Assembly (NCBI RefSeq): GCF_024748695.1
Contig: NZ_CP087176.1
Location: 1,853,501-1,917,500 of the forward strand
Direction of reading: 5' to 3'
DNA: 64,000 bases
DNA from: Pseudomonas sp. B21-040
Lineage (GTDB): Bacteria; Pseudomonadota; Gammaproteobacteria; Pseudomonadales; Pseudomonadaceae
Part shown: piece after piece, positions 1 through 8,374 of the stretch
Numbering within the stretch: the first letter of the stretch is position 1
Layout of the letters: each line of letters opens with the position of its first letter
Position numbers and translations under genes: made by a program
The notes under the pieces: generated by a model
Told to the model about the DNA's origin: nothing
Seen by the model: the letters and a program-made list of their open reading frames with translations, nothing else
Database searches by the model: none

Positions 1-1474
1 TGATCAACGCGCGGTGGTAGTCCTGCATGGCGCCGGCAAAAATCTCCGAAGCCGAGGCGGACAAGCGGTTGACCAGCAACGCCATCGGGCCTTTGTAGAA
101 CGCGCCCGGGTTTTCGTCTTCCAGCACGTCGACACGGCCGTCGGCATTACGCACCAGAACAGTAGGGCCCTTGTCGATGAACAGGCTGGTCAGTTCGGTG
201 GCTTCCTGCAGGGAACCGCCGCCGTTGTTACGCAGGTCAATGACCACGCCGTCGACTTTTTCCTTCTGCAGCTCGGTCAGCAGTTTCTTGACGTCGCGCG
301 TGGTGCTCTTGTAGTCCGGATCACCGGCACGGAAGGCTTTGAAGTCGAGGTAGAAGGCCGGAATCTCGATGACGCCGAGCTTGTAGTCCTTGCCGTCCTG
401 TTTCAGGTTCAGCACGGACTTCTTCACGGCCTGGTCTTCAAGCTTCACCGCTTCGCGGGTGATCGGCACGATCTTGGAAGTCTGGTCGTTAGGCGCATTG
501 CTGGCCGGAATGACTTCCAGGCGCACCACGGTGCCTTTCGGGCCGCGGATCAGCTTGACCACTTCGTCGAGACGCCAGCCGACCACGTCGACCATCTCTT
601 TGTTGCCTTGGGCAACACCAATGATCTTGTCGGCCGGAGCAACCAGTTTGGTTTTGTCGGCCGGGCCTGCCGGCACCAGACGCACGACTTTCACCTGGTC
701 GTTATCGCTCTGCAACACAGCGCCGATGCCCTCCAGGGACAGGCTCATGTTGATGTCGAAGTTCTCCGCGTTATCCGGCGACAGATAGTTGGTGTGCGGG
801 TCGTAGGACATGGCGAAGGTGTTGATGTACGCCTGGAAGATGTCTTCCGCGCGGGTCTGGTCCAGGCGCGCCAACTGGTTCTTGTAGCGCTTGGTCAGGG
901 TTTCCTGGATTTGCTTGGAGTCCTTGCCTGCGATCTTCTGGCGCAGCACTTCGTCCTTGACGCGTTTGCGCCACAGGTCGTCGAGTTCGGCGGTGGACTT
1001 GAGCCAAGGCGCGTCCTTGCGGTCGATCAGCAAGGTTTCCTTGGTGGTGAAATCGATCTTGTCGACGCCTTTGTTCAACTCGGCAAGGGCGAAGTCCAGA
1101 CGCGCCTTGACGCGGTCCAGGTAGCGCTTGTAGATGGTGAACCCGGCGTTCAGGTCGCCGCTTTTGAGGAAGTCGTCAAACTGGGTTTTCCATTTGTCGA
1201 ATTCCGCGATGTCGCTGGCCATGAAGTAGCTGCGCGACGGGTCCAGCAGCTTGAGGTAGCTGTCGTAGATGATCACGGAGCGCGCGTCATCGAGCGGCGG
1301 TTTGCTGTAGTGATGGCGCTTGAGCAATTCGACGACGTTCAGACTGGCGATTACTTCGTCACGATCAGGCTGAAGCTTGTCCCAGCTATTGGCTGCAAAC
1401 GTATTGGTCGATAGCGGCAACAGGCCGATACCGATGAATAGGGCTAGGGCGGTGCCAGGAAAAAAATGCTTCAT
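1..1474 (-). CDS. prc: Carboxy-terminal processing protease Prc/Tsp (3' end outside window)
   Basis: Periplasmic tail-specific serine protease that degrades proteins with non-polar C termini. The first 491 residues are present. They begin with a signal peptide (about residues 1-27, ending TNTFA|A), followed by the Tsp N-terminal helical region, a PDZ region near residues 210-300 and the start of the catalytic domain. By comparison with E. coli Tsp, the catalytic Ser is Ser474 in SASASE and the essential Asp is Asp485 in AMQDY. The catalytic Lys, expected about 25 residues after the Ser, lies just past the window edge. An in-frame ATG 33 bases upstream (1507) is an alternative start. I prefer 1474 because it places the signal peptide at the N terminus, although neither start has a strong ribosome-binding site. 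Confidence 0.93.
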   Translation of the reverse strand, partial: MKHFFPGTALALFIGIGLLPLSTNTFAANSWDKLQPDRDEVIASLNVVELLKRHHYSKPPLDDARSVIIYDSYLKLLDPSRSYFMASDIAEFDKWKTQFDDFLKSGDLNAGFTIYKRYLDRVKARLDFALAELNKGVDKIDFTTKETLLIDRKDAPWLKSTAELDDLWRKRVKDEVLRQKIAGKDSKQIQETLTKRYKNQLARLDQTRAEDIFQAYINTFAMSYDPHTNYLSPDNAENFDINMSLSLEGIGAVLQSDNDQVKVVRLVPAGPADKTKLVAPADKIIGVAQGNKEMVDVVGWRLDEVVKLIRGPKGTVVRLEVIPASNAPNDQTSKIVPITREAVKLEDQAVKKSVLNLKQDGKDYKLGVIEIPAFYLDFKAFRAGDPDYKSTTRDVKKLLTELQKEKVDGVVIDLRNNGGGSLQEATELTSLFIDKGPTVLVRNADGRVDVLEDENPGAFYKGPMALLVNRLSASASEIFAGAMQDYHRALI

Positions 1475-1613
1475 GCTGATTCGACGCGGGGACAATTGAT
1501 CACGCATATTAGGCCGTCTTTGAAGTCGCCGGATCCACAAGGGCCGGTCGCATAATGCAAGAAAGCCCGAGGCTACAGCTACGGGCTCAGTCCAGACTCA
1601 CTATGGAGGCACT

Positions 1614-2576
1614 GTGAAAGCATTGCAAGGCGTTGACGGTCAAGTGGAGTGGCTTGAAGAGCCCAGTCCTACATGCGATGTAGGACAAGTTCGCATTCGC
1701 GTGGCGGCTGCGGGTCTCAATCGCGCCGATTTGTTACAGAAAGCGGGTCTGTATCCGCCGCCGCCCGGGGCCAGTCAAGTACTGGGTCTTGAGTGTTCAG
1801 GGGTGATCAGCGAGGTCGGCCCGGGGTCTTCCTGGCAGGTCGGAGATCGGGTTTGCGCCTTGCTGGCCGGGGGCGGGATGGCCGAAGAGGTAGTTGTCGA
1901 CGGACGGCATGTGTTGCCAGTGCCAGACGGTTTGTCACTGGTCGAGGCGGCAGCACTGCCCGAAGTGTATGCAACCGTCTGGCTGAATTTGTATCAACTC
2001 GCGGCGCTTAAACCGGGTGAGAAAGTTCTTCTGCACGCCGGAGCAAGTGGAATTGGTTCAGCCGCCATTCAGCTGTGCAAGGCGTTTGGCAACCCGTGCT
2101 GGGTCAGCGTCGGTTCTGCCGAGCGTCTGGCTTACTGTGAGGCGCTGGGGGCGCAGGGCGGGGTGGTGCGCAAGGGTGGCCTGGACAGTTTGAATGACCT
2201 GGGGCCGTTCGATGTGATCCTCGACCCGGTTGGCGGTCATTACGCGGCGCTGAACCTCAAGCTGCTGGCCCGAGATGGACGTTGGGTGCTGATCGGCCTG
2301 ATGGGCGGCCGTGAGGCGCAGCTGGACCTGGCGCAAGTGCTGGCCAAGCGTGTGCAACTGCTGGGGTCGACCTTGCGCAGTCGCGACGATCAGTTCAAGG
2401 CGGACTTGTTCAGCGATTTGAGCCAGCACGTCTGGCCACTGTTTGCCGAGGGGCGTTTGAGCCCGCAGTTGGCCAGGACGTTCCCGATCAAGGATGCCGA
2501 AGCGGCGTTTGCCGAATTGGCGACCAACACGGTGGCGGGGAAGCTGGTGCTGGTGATCGACGAAAGCCTGGTTTGA
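1614..2576 (+). CDS. NAD(P)H quinone oxidoreductase, zinc-free medium-chain dehydrogenase (PIG3-like)
   Basis: Cytoplasmic NADPH-dependent quinone reductase of the medium-chain dehydrogenase/reductase superfamily, 320 residues, the usual length. The N-terminal GroES-like fold carries the NRADLLQ segment typical of the quinone oxidoreductase/PIG3 branch. A nucleotide-binding loop, HAGASGIGSAAIQL, lies near residues 141-154. The zinc-binding cysteine cluster of alcohol dehydrogenases is absent, as expected for this branch. The start is GTG with a good GGAGG ribosome-binding site 4 bases upstream. The gene is divergent from prc and stands alone, followed by an inverted repeat. The physiological quinone is unknown. 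Confidence 0.85.
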   Translation: MKALQGVDGQVEWLEEPSPTCDVGQVRIRVAAAGLNRADLLQKAGLYPPPPGASQVLGLECSGVISEVGPGSSWQVGDRVCALLAGGGMAEEVVVDGRHVLPVPDGLSLVEAAALPEVYATVWLNLYQLAALKPGEKVLLHAGASGIGSAAIQLCKAFGNPCWVSVGSAERLAYCEALGAQGGVVRKGGLDSLNDLGPFDVILDPVGGHYAALNLKLLARDGRWVLIGLMGGREAQLDLAQVLAKRVQLLGSTLRSRDDQFKADLFSDLSQHVWPLFAEGRLSPQLARTFPIKDAEAAFAELATNTVAGKLVLVIDESLV

Positions 2577-2582
2577 CTCTCT

Positions 2583-2676
2583 CCTGTAGGAGCATGGCTT
2601 GCCCGCGATGAACGTTGGCGTGTTTTGACAGACACACCGCGTCGCCTGAATCGCTGGCAAGCCATGCTCCTACAGG
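2583..2676. repeat. REP-like inverted repeat, family A
   Basis: Two opposed arms (2583-2609 and 2656-2676) share the words CCTGTAGGAGCATGGCTTGC and its complement. They fill the gap between two convergent genes. This is one of twelve family A elements in the window. Confidence 0.8.
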
Positions 2677-2685
2677 GGCTACCTG

Positions 2686-3339
2686 TTACTTCCAGAGGTG
2701 GATCGGCCAGCCGGCCTTTTCGGCATGCTCAAGCAGCACCGGATCCGGATTCACCACGTGGGGAAAATCCACTTTCAGCAACAGCGGTAAATCATTGCGT
2801 GAGTCCGAGTAGAAACTCGCGCCTTCGAGGTTTTCCTCTTCCGCATCCAGCCATTCCAGCAATCGGATGATCTTGCCTTCGCGGTAGGTCAACGTGCCCA
2901 CGGTGTGGCCGCTGTACACGCCATGCGCCACTTCCAGTTCGATGCCGAGAATCTCGTCGATGCCCAGGCGATTGGCAATCGGCTTCACCAGGTGCGTGCC
3001 GGACGCCGAGATCACCAGAATCCGGTCGCCGGCCTTGCGGTGGGCGGCGATGGCCTTGGTAGCGTCGCTGAAGATAATCGGCTCGATGAAGTCCTCCACC
3101 CAAGGCCCGACCAAGTGCTCAACCTCTTCCGGCGTGCGGCCGATCATCGGTTCCAGGCTGAAGGTCATGTAGTCCTCCATTCGCAACTTGCCGTGGCTGT
3201 AGGCGTCCATCAGTTCGTTGTTCTGACGCATGAACGACTCGGGATCGACCCAGCCCAGTCGACCCATTTGCTCGCTCCAGAGGGTGGCGCAGTCGCCGTG
3301 GATCAAGGTTTCATCCAGATCAAAAATTGCCAGGGCCAT
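2686..3339 (-). CDS. HAD-superfamily phosphatase (HAD-IB, phosphoserine-phosphatase-like)
   Basis: Predicted cytoplasmic phosphatase of 217 residues. Motif I is FDLDETL (Asp7 nucleophile, Asp9 acid/base), motif II is the Ser of VISASGTH, and motif IV is YSDSRNDLP. Overall similarity is to the SerB-like subclass IB, but the substrate cannot be read from sequence. The start codon is 34 bases after the stop of the ABC ATPase on the same strand, so the gene is probably the last of that operon. With the phosphodiesterase-like enzyme upstream, this suggests a role in removing phosphate from the imported compound. Biosynthetic SerB would normally be elsewhere. Confidence 0.82.
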   Translation of the reverse strand: MALAIFDLDETLIHGDCATLWSEQMGRLGWVDPESFMRQNNELMDAYSHGKLRMEDYMTFSLEPMIGRTPEEVEHLVGPWVEDFIEPIIFSDATKAIAAHRKAGDRILVISASGTHLVKPIANRLGIDEILGIELEVAHGVYSGHTVGTLTYREGKIIRLLEWLDAEEENLEGASFYSDSRNDLPLLLKVDFPHVVNPDPVLLEHAEKAGWPIHLWK

Positions 3340-3373
3340 TAGTGCAGTTCTCTCTTCAACATCAGCAAGGTCA

Positions 3374-4378
3374 TCAGGCTACCTCACACAGGGCCGTCGG
3401 ATCGATGGAAAGCGCCAGGCGCTGACCATCGGGATGCAGGTCGGCCGCCGAGCGGTTGAGCACATCTACCACCAATTCCACACCACGGGCTTCGACCCGG
3501 TACCGAATCACGTTGCCCAGCAAACTGTGGCTGCGCACCTGGGCATCCAGTTGGCCGTTCAGGCTCAGCTCGATGGCTTCCGGGCGAATGGCGATGCGGT
3601 GGCTGATTGGCCGTTGCAGCAGCTTCGAGGCGCTGTCGGCATCCAGCAGGTTGTAGTTGCCGATGAAACCGGCGGCAAAGACATCCACCGGGGCGGTGTA
3701 CAGGGTTTCGGCGTCGCCGCTTTGTACGATCTTTCCCTGATTCATCAGGAAAATCCGGTCTGACATGGTCAGCGCTTCTTCCTGATCGTGTGTGACAAAG
3801 ATCGTGGTCAGGCCCAGTTCACGCTGGATCTGACGGATCTGTTCGCGCAGGTGCTTGCGAATCCGTGCATCGAGGGCTGACAGCGGTTCGTCCAGCAACA
3901 ACAAGCGTGGCCGGGTCACCAGTGAACGGGCGAGGGCGACGCGCTGGCATTGGCCGCCGGACAGTTGATGCGGATATCGAGCGGCGAAGTCGTTCAACTC
4001 CACCAAACTGAGCACTTCGGCGACGCGCTTCTGGCTGTCGTCGGCGTTGACCTTCTGCATCCGCAGGCCGAAGGCGACGTTTTGTTCCACCGTCATGTTC
4101 GGAAACAGCGCATAGCTCTGAAACACCATGCCGATTCCGCGTTTCTGCGGGCTCAGGGGAACGAGGTCCTGGCCATCGAGCAGGATCTTGCCGCCATCGA
4201 CCGAGGTCAGGCCGGCGATGCAGCGCAGCAGCGTGGACTTGCCGCAACCGGACGGGCCGAGCAGGGTAACGAATTCACCTTTCTGGATTTCGCAGTTGAT
4301 GTCGCTGAATACTGTGGTGCCGGCCTGCCTTGATGATGAGTAGCTCTTTTGAAGATGTTGGACGCTCACATAGCTCAT
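3374..4378 (-). CDS. ABC transporter ATP-binding protein (CysA/PotA class)
   Basis: ATPase of a binding-protein-dependent importer, 334 residues. It shows Walker A (GPSGCGKST), signature LSGGQCQR, Walker B (LLLLDEPLSALD), the H-loop in FVTHDQEEA and a C-terminal TOBE-like region. The signature has Cys where Gln is usual (LSGGQQQR). The start at 4378 overlaps the stop of the upstream permease by 4 bases (ATGA), which indicates translational coupling. A longer open frame exists upstream, but it runs antiparallel in phase through the permease and is not coding. It works with the two permeases and the binding protein of this operon. Confidence 0.92.
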   Translation of the reverse strand: MSYVSVQHLQKSYSSSRQAGTTVFSDINCEIQKGEFVTLLGPSGCGKSTLLRCIAGLTSVDGGKILLDGQDLVPLSPQKRGIGMVFQSYALFPNMTVEQNVAFGLRMQKVNADDSQKRVAEVLSLVELNDFAARYPHQLSGGQCQRVALARSLVTRPRLLLLDEPLSALDARIRKHLREQIRQIQRELGLTTIFVTHDQEEALTMSDRIFLMNQGKIVQSGDAETLYTAPVDVFAAGFIGNYNLLDADSASKLLQRPISHRIAIRPEAIELSLNGQLDAQVRSHSLLGNVIRYRVEARGVELVVDVLNRSAADLHPDGQRLALSIDPTALCEVA

Positions 4379-5175
4379 TCGCTTTTGTCCTTGTTCAAGA
4401 TATTGGCCGCCCAGGTCAGAACCAGCACAAAGAGGAAGTAGGAAATCACCAGTGCACTGGTGAAGTGGCCGCTGCTGTTGCGCATGTTGTTGAGGTAGAC
4501 TTGCAGGGTTTCGTAGCGGGTGCCGACGAGGATGTTGGCGAACACGAACTCGCCGAACAGGAACGAGAACGACAGCAGCAACGCCACCATCAAGCCTTTG
4601 CGCAGGTTCGGCAGCACCACCAGGAAGGCCGCTTGCCAGGTGCTGGCGCCGAGCAGTTGGGCCGCGTCCATCAAGTCGCTCAGGTTGATCGCTTGCAAGT
4701 TGTTGGTGATGGCCCGGTACATGAACGGCAGGGCAATCGTGAAATAGCAGCCAATCAGAATCCACGGCGTGCCGACCATCGCGAAAGGCCCCGACCCGTA
4801 GAGTTGCAACAGCCCCACCGAAGACACCACCGGCGGCACCGCGAAGGGCAGCAGGATCAGAATGTTCATCAATGCGTCGAGTTTCGGGAAATGGTAATGC
4901 ACCACAAACAGCAGCGGCAGAATCAGCACCACCGACAGGATCAGCGCACCGACGCAGACCAGTAGCGATTGACCGAAAGCGTTCAGAAAGCGCGGATCGC
5001 TCCACAGCTGGACGTACCATTTGATGCTGAAGCCGCTGGGCAGGATAGTGGCCGACCAACTGCTGGAGATCGAATAGATGAACGTGCCGAGCAGCGGCAA
5101 CAACAGAATGGCAAACAGCAGGTACACCACGACGCGGTGGTAAACGCCCACGGGGCCCAGTTCAGCGCGAGACAT
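4375..5175 (-). CDS. ABC transporter permease (second membrane subunit)
   Basis: Inner-membrane permease of 266 residues with about six hydrophobic helices. The EAA-type cytoplasmic loop lies around residues 165-185 (MDAAQLLGASTWQAA). It overlaps the first permease gene by 14 bases and the ATPase gene by 4, so the operon is tightly coupled. Family resemblance is to the spermidine/iron/2-aminoethylphosphonate permease group (BPD_transp_1). It should form a heterodimer with the product of the neighbouring permease gene. Confidence 0.9.
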   Translation of the reverse strand: MSRAELGPVGVYHRVVVYLLFAILLLPLLGTFIYSISSSWSATILPSGFSIKWYVQLWSDPRFLNAFGQSLLVCVGALILSVVLILPLLFVVHYHFPKLDALMNILILLPFAVPPVVSSVGLLQLYGSGPFAMVGTPWILIGCYFTIALPFMYRAITNNLQAINLSDLMDAAQLLGASTWQAAFLVVLPNLRKGLMVALLLSFSFLFGEFVFANILVGTRYETLQVYLNNMRNSSGHFTSALVISYFLFVLVLTWAANILNKDKSE

Positions 5176-6007
5176 GGTAACTCCTCTTCAACAGCAGCTG
5201 ATGCACGATGGTCACCAGGGTCATCAACGCCACCAACACCACCGCCAGGGCACTGGCCAGATTCGGATCGAGGGAAATGTCACCGGACACCATTGCCGCG
5301 ATGCGGATGGTCATCACGTTGAAATTGCCGGTGGTCAGTGCATACACCGTCGCGTAGGCGCCGAGGGCGTTGGCCAGCAGGATCACGAATGTGCCGAGCA
5401 GCGCTGGCGTCAGCACCGGCAAACCGATGTGCCGCCAGAACTGCCAGCCGCTGGCGCCGAGCAGTTCGGCGGACTCGCGCCAGTCTTCGCGCAAAGCATC
5501 GAACGCCGGGTAGAGCAGCAACACGCCGAGTGGAATCTGGAAGTAGGTGTAGAGAATGATCAGCCCGGTTTTCGAGTACAGGTTGAAGTCCTGAATGATC
5601 CCGGCCTGCTTGAGCATGATGGTGAAGCTGCCGTTGAAGCCCAGCAGAATGATGAACGCGAAGGCCAGTGGCACGCCGGCGAAGTTACTGGTCATGTTGG
5701 CGAAGGCGTTGACGAAGTTGCGCAGTTTCGAGTCGACCCGACGCAGGGAGTAGGCGCCAAGCACCGCGATGATGATTCCGAATACGCTGGACCAGAAACT
5801 GATCTCAAGGCTGTACTGGATCGCCTGCAAATAGAACTTTGAATTGAAGATCTTGGTGAAGTTGGCCAGGCCCCAGCCAAACTCTTCCGATTCCAGGCTG
5901 TTGATCATCACCCAGATCAGCGGGGCGATTTCGAACACGATAAAGAACAGTACAAAGGGCACAAGACACAACGCCGCCAGCCACTTGCCACGGGTATTGG
6001 CATTCAC
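5162..6007 (-). CDS. ABC transporter permease (first membrane subunit)
   Basis: Inner-membrane permease, 281 residues from the preferred start, with six predicted helices and an EAA loop (SAELLGASGWQFWRHIGLP). I chose the GTG at 6007 because a GGGAG ribosome-binding site lies 8 bases upstream and because it overlaps the stop of the preceding gene by 4 bases (GTGA). An alternative GTG at 6025 lacks such a site. It pairs with the following permease in the same importer. Confidence 0.88.
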   Translation of the reverse strand: MNANTRGKWLAALCLVPFVLFFIVFEIAPLIWVMINSLESEEFGWGLANFTKIFNSKFYLQAIQYSLEISFWSSVFGIIIAVLGAYSLRRVDSKLRNFVNAFANMTSNFAGVPLAFAFIILLGFNGSFTIMLKQAGIIQDFNLYSKTGLIILYTYFQIPLGVLLLYPAFDALREDWRESAELLGASGWQFWRHIGLPVLTPALLGTFVILLANALGAYATVYALTTGNFNVMTIRIAAMVSGDISLDPNLASALAVVLVALMTLVTIVHQLLLKRSYHVSR

Positions 6008-6810
6008 TTGAGCAGCTCCCGGCACACAGGTTTGTCGTGGGCCACGCCCAGCAGTTCGCAGACGGTGCCGCAGATTTCAGTCTGTTTCGGCATAGCGCTG
6101 GTGTTCAAGCTGAACGCATCGCCGAGGACAAACAGTGGCACTTCGCGTTCTTCCGGCAACAGGCCGTTGTGGGATCGGTCGTTGTTCATGCCGTGGTCGG
6201 CCGTCACCAGTACTTGATAACCGGCGTCGAGCCAGGTGCGCAGGTAGTCGGCCAGGATGATGTCGGCCGAACGGGCGCTGTTGCGGTATTGCGGGGTATC
6301 GAGGCCGTGCTTGTGCCCGGCGTCGTCGATGTTCATGGGGTGGATCAATAGAAAGTTCGGCGCATGACGCACGCGCAGGCTTTCGGCGTCGGCGAACAGG
6401 TGCGAATCCGGGTAGTGGTCGTTCCAGTAAAAGTGACCGTGCTGGATTGGCAGGTTCTCGTCGTCGGTGTGACGGTCCCGTGCGGCAATAAACGGCGAAC
6501 GGTTGTACAGCTCACTGACCCAGTGATAAGCCGCCGCAGCGGTTTTCAGGCCGGCGTTGGTGGCGTAGTGATAGATGCTGCGCTGGTTGGACAGGCGCGA
6601 GACATTGTTGTGAACGATGCCGCTCTCGATCGGCGGGACGCCGGTGAGAATGCATTCGTACAAGGGGCGAGACAGGGCCGGCAGTTCGCACTCCAGTTTG
6701 TAGAGCGCTGCGCGTCCTGCGCCGACGTAGGCCTGCAGGTGCCCCATGGTGTGGCGCGCGACCTCGTAATTGAGGCCGTCGAGCACGACAAGGATGACGT
6801 TGTGCTTCAT
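6004..6810 (-). CDS. Alkaline-phosphatase-superfamily hydrolase (phosphodiesterase / nucleotide pyrophosphatase-like)
   Basis: Predicted metal-dependent phosphatase, phosphodiesterase or phosphonate hydrolase of 268 residues. Metal-binding signatures are VVLDGLN near the N terminus, IDDAGHKHG and TADHGMNND. A likely nucleophile is the Ser of PALSRPLYE. It lacks a signal peptide, so it should act in the cytoplasm on an imported substrate. Start 6810 is preferred over an upstream in-frame ATG at 6861 because the protein then begins directly with the core strand. The gene lies within the ABC operon, between the binding protein and the permeases. It is shorter than characterised phosphonoacetate hydrolases (about 400 residues), so that activity is only one possibility. 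Confidence 0.8.
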   Translation of the reverse strand: MKHNVILVVLDGLNYEVARHTMGHLQAYVGAGRAALYKLECELPALSRPLYECILTGVPPIESGIVHNNVSRLSNQRSIYHYATNAGLKTAAAAYHWVSELYNRSPFIAARDRHTDDENLPIQHGHFYWNDHYPDSHLFADAESLRVRHAPNFLLIHPMNIDDAGHKHGLDTPQYRNSARSADIILADYLRTWLDAGYQVLVTADHGMNNDRSHNGLLPEEREVPLFVLGDAFSLNTSAMPKQTEICGTVCELLGVAHDKPVCRELLK

Positions 6811-6848
6811 AGGGGCAAAAACTCCGCGAACATTGAATATTCTCAAAT

Positions 6849-6938
6849 CCTGTAGGAGCAAGGCTTGCCCGCGATGGAGTTACCCCGTTCTTTGGATAGA
6901 CCGGGGTTTCCCCTATCGCGAGCAAGCTTTGCTCTTAC
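6849..6938. repeat. REP-like inverted repeat, family A, inside the ABC operon
   Basis: Arms at 6849-6875 and 6915-6938 carry the family A words CCTGTAGGAGC and ATCGCGAGCAAGC. The element lies between the binding-protein gene and the rest of the operon. A stem here could protect the upstream mRNA end, giving more binding protein than permease. Confidence 0.75.
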
Positions 6939-6948
6939 GGATGAAGCA

Positions 6949-8013
6949 TTACTTCATTTCTACGATGACTTCTTCGTTCCACTTCTGAGGCAGGGCTTTG
7001 GAGGTCTTTTCCCATGCGTCTGCGTCTTTGATCGGCGTCACGTTTTTGTACTGCTCGTTAGGCAGCAGCTTGGACTTCACGTCGGCCGGCAATGTGATGT
7101 GCTCGGCACGGATCGGACGCGCGTTGCCTTTTGCCAGGTTGATCTGGCCGGCGTCGCTGAAGATGTATTCGCGGGCCAGCTTGGCGGCGTTCGGGTTTTT
7201 TGCGTATTTGTTGATGATGGTGGTGTAGCCGGAGATCACCGAACCATCGGATGGAATCAGCACTACGTAGTCATCCGGGTTGGCCATCTTGGCCCTGTAG
7301 CTCAGGCCGTTGAAGTCCCAGACCACGCCGACTTCGATTTCACCCTTCTCCATGGTGGCAATCGTCGGGTTGGCCATGGACAGGCGACCCTGCTTGGCGA
7401 TTTCGGCGAACAGTTTCAGGGCCGGTTCAAGGTTTGCCTCGTTACCGCCATTGGCCAATGCCGCTGCCAATACACCGTTGGCCGCTTGGGCCGCGGTACT
7501 CACGTCGCCGATGGAAACCTTGTATTTACCGCCCTTGAGGTCAGCCCACTTGGTCGGTGCTTCGGAACCGTGCAGCAGCTTCTTGTTGACGATAAACGCG
7601 ATGGAGCCGGTGTAGGCCAGAGCCCAGTTGCCGTCCTTGTCCTTGGCCCAGGCGGGAACCTGATCCCAGGTCGTCGGCTTGTACGGTTGAACTACGCCTT
7701 GCTTGACCGCGATCGGGCCGAACGCTGCGCCCACGTCACCGATGTCAGCGCTGGCGTTGTCTTTTTCAGCGGCGAACTTGGCGATTTCCTGTGCCGAGCT
7801 CATGTCGGTGTCGATGTGCTTGAGGCCGTAGGTTTTGGCCAGGTCTTCCCAGGTGCCTTTCCAGTTGGCCCAGTCATCGGGCATGCCGACGCTGTTGACG
7901 GCGCCTTCCGCTTTCGCAGCGGCTTCGAGGGTTTTCAAATCATCAGCCGCCATGGCGGCGGTGCACATGGCAATGGTCGAGCCTAACAGTGATGCCAGGA
8001 AAAGCTTTTTCAT
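6949..8013 (-). CDS. ABC transporter periplasmic substrate-binding protein
   Basis: Periplasmic solute-binding protein of 354 residues with a clear signal peptide (MKKLFLASLLGSTIAM..., cleavage after AMAA). It resembles the family 6 type of binding proteins, which includes iron, thiamine and 2-aminoethylphosphonate binders. First gene of the operon, facing the GntR regulator across a 361-base intergenic region with two operator-like palindromes. The ligand is unknown; the two phosphatase-type enzymes in the operon point to a phosphorus-containing organic compound. Confidence 0.88.
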   Translation of the reverse strand: MKKLFLASLLGSTIAMCTAAMAADDLKTLEAAAKAEGAVNSVGMPDDWANWKGTWEDLAKTYGLKHIDTDMSSAQEIAKFAAEKDNASADIGDVGAAFGPIAVKQGVVQPYKPTTWDQVPAWAKDKDGNWALAYTGSIAFIVNKKLLHGSEAPTKWADLKGGKYKVSIGDVSTAAQAANGVLAAALANGGNEANLEPALKLFAEIAKQGRLSMANPTIATMEKGEIEVGVVWDFNGLSYRAKMANPDDYVVLIPSDGSVISGYTTIINKYAKNPNAAKLAREYIFSDAGQINLAKGNARPIRAEHITLPADVKSKLLPNEQYKNVTPIKDADAWEKTSKALPQKWNEEVIVEMK

Positions 8014-8057
8014 CCGAAGCTCCTTTGGGCGTTTTCAACGCTGCGATTGCGGTTGTG

Positions 8058-8071
8058 TTGGTCTAGGTCAG
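8058..8071. promoter_or_regulatory. Candidate GntR/UTRA operator, ABC-operon side
   Basis: TTGGTCTAGGTCAG lies 45 bases upstream of the binding-protein start. It shares the TGGTCTAG core with the site at 8348-8361 and fits the pattern of HutC/UTRA-type GntR operators (TGGTCTAGACCA-like). It is less symmetric than its partner. Confidence 0.6.
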
Positions 8072-8347
8072 CAATACCTGAGCCAATTTAGGTGGGCTCG
8101 ATGACACTTTCATGTCGGTCGTCGCCCGGCAGCACAATTATTTGCCCGGTATTGGCAGGTGCCAGATAAGCGTAGACCATGGGCAAAGGCCCGGTGAGCA
8201 AGGGACTTGGCCGATGTATTGCAGGGCTTGAAGCGACCGTGGGCATGACCGTTGGGTAGCTTTGTCATCGATCAGTCATCTGCACTGCCTACGCTTGCAG
8301 GATGAAAATGAGCCGGGGTTACAGTGCGGTTCTGCCCCGAAACTGTG

Positions 8348-8361
8348 CTGGTCTAGTCCAG
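8348..8361. promoter_or_regulatory. Candidate GntR/UTRA operator, regulator side
   Basis: CTGGTCTAGTCCAG is a near-perfect palindrome of form CTGGnCTAGnCCAG, 14 bases upstream of the regulator start codon. The position would allow autoregulation. It shares its core with the site at 8058-8071; the rest of the 8014-8374 intergenic region shows no gene. Confidence 0.65.
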
Positions 8362-8374
8362 ATAGGTAACGTTG

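Noticed and set aside
14..1414. Long plus-strand open frame (466 codons) at the left edge
   Set aside because: It is the shadow of the prc gene on the minus strand, whose translation has a signal peptide and the Tsp catalytic motif.
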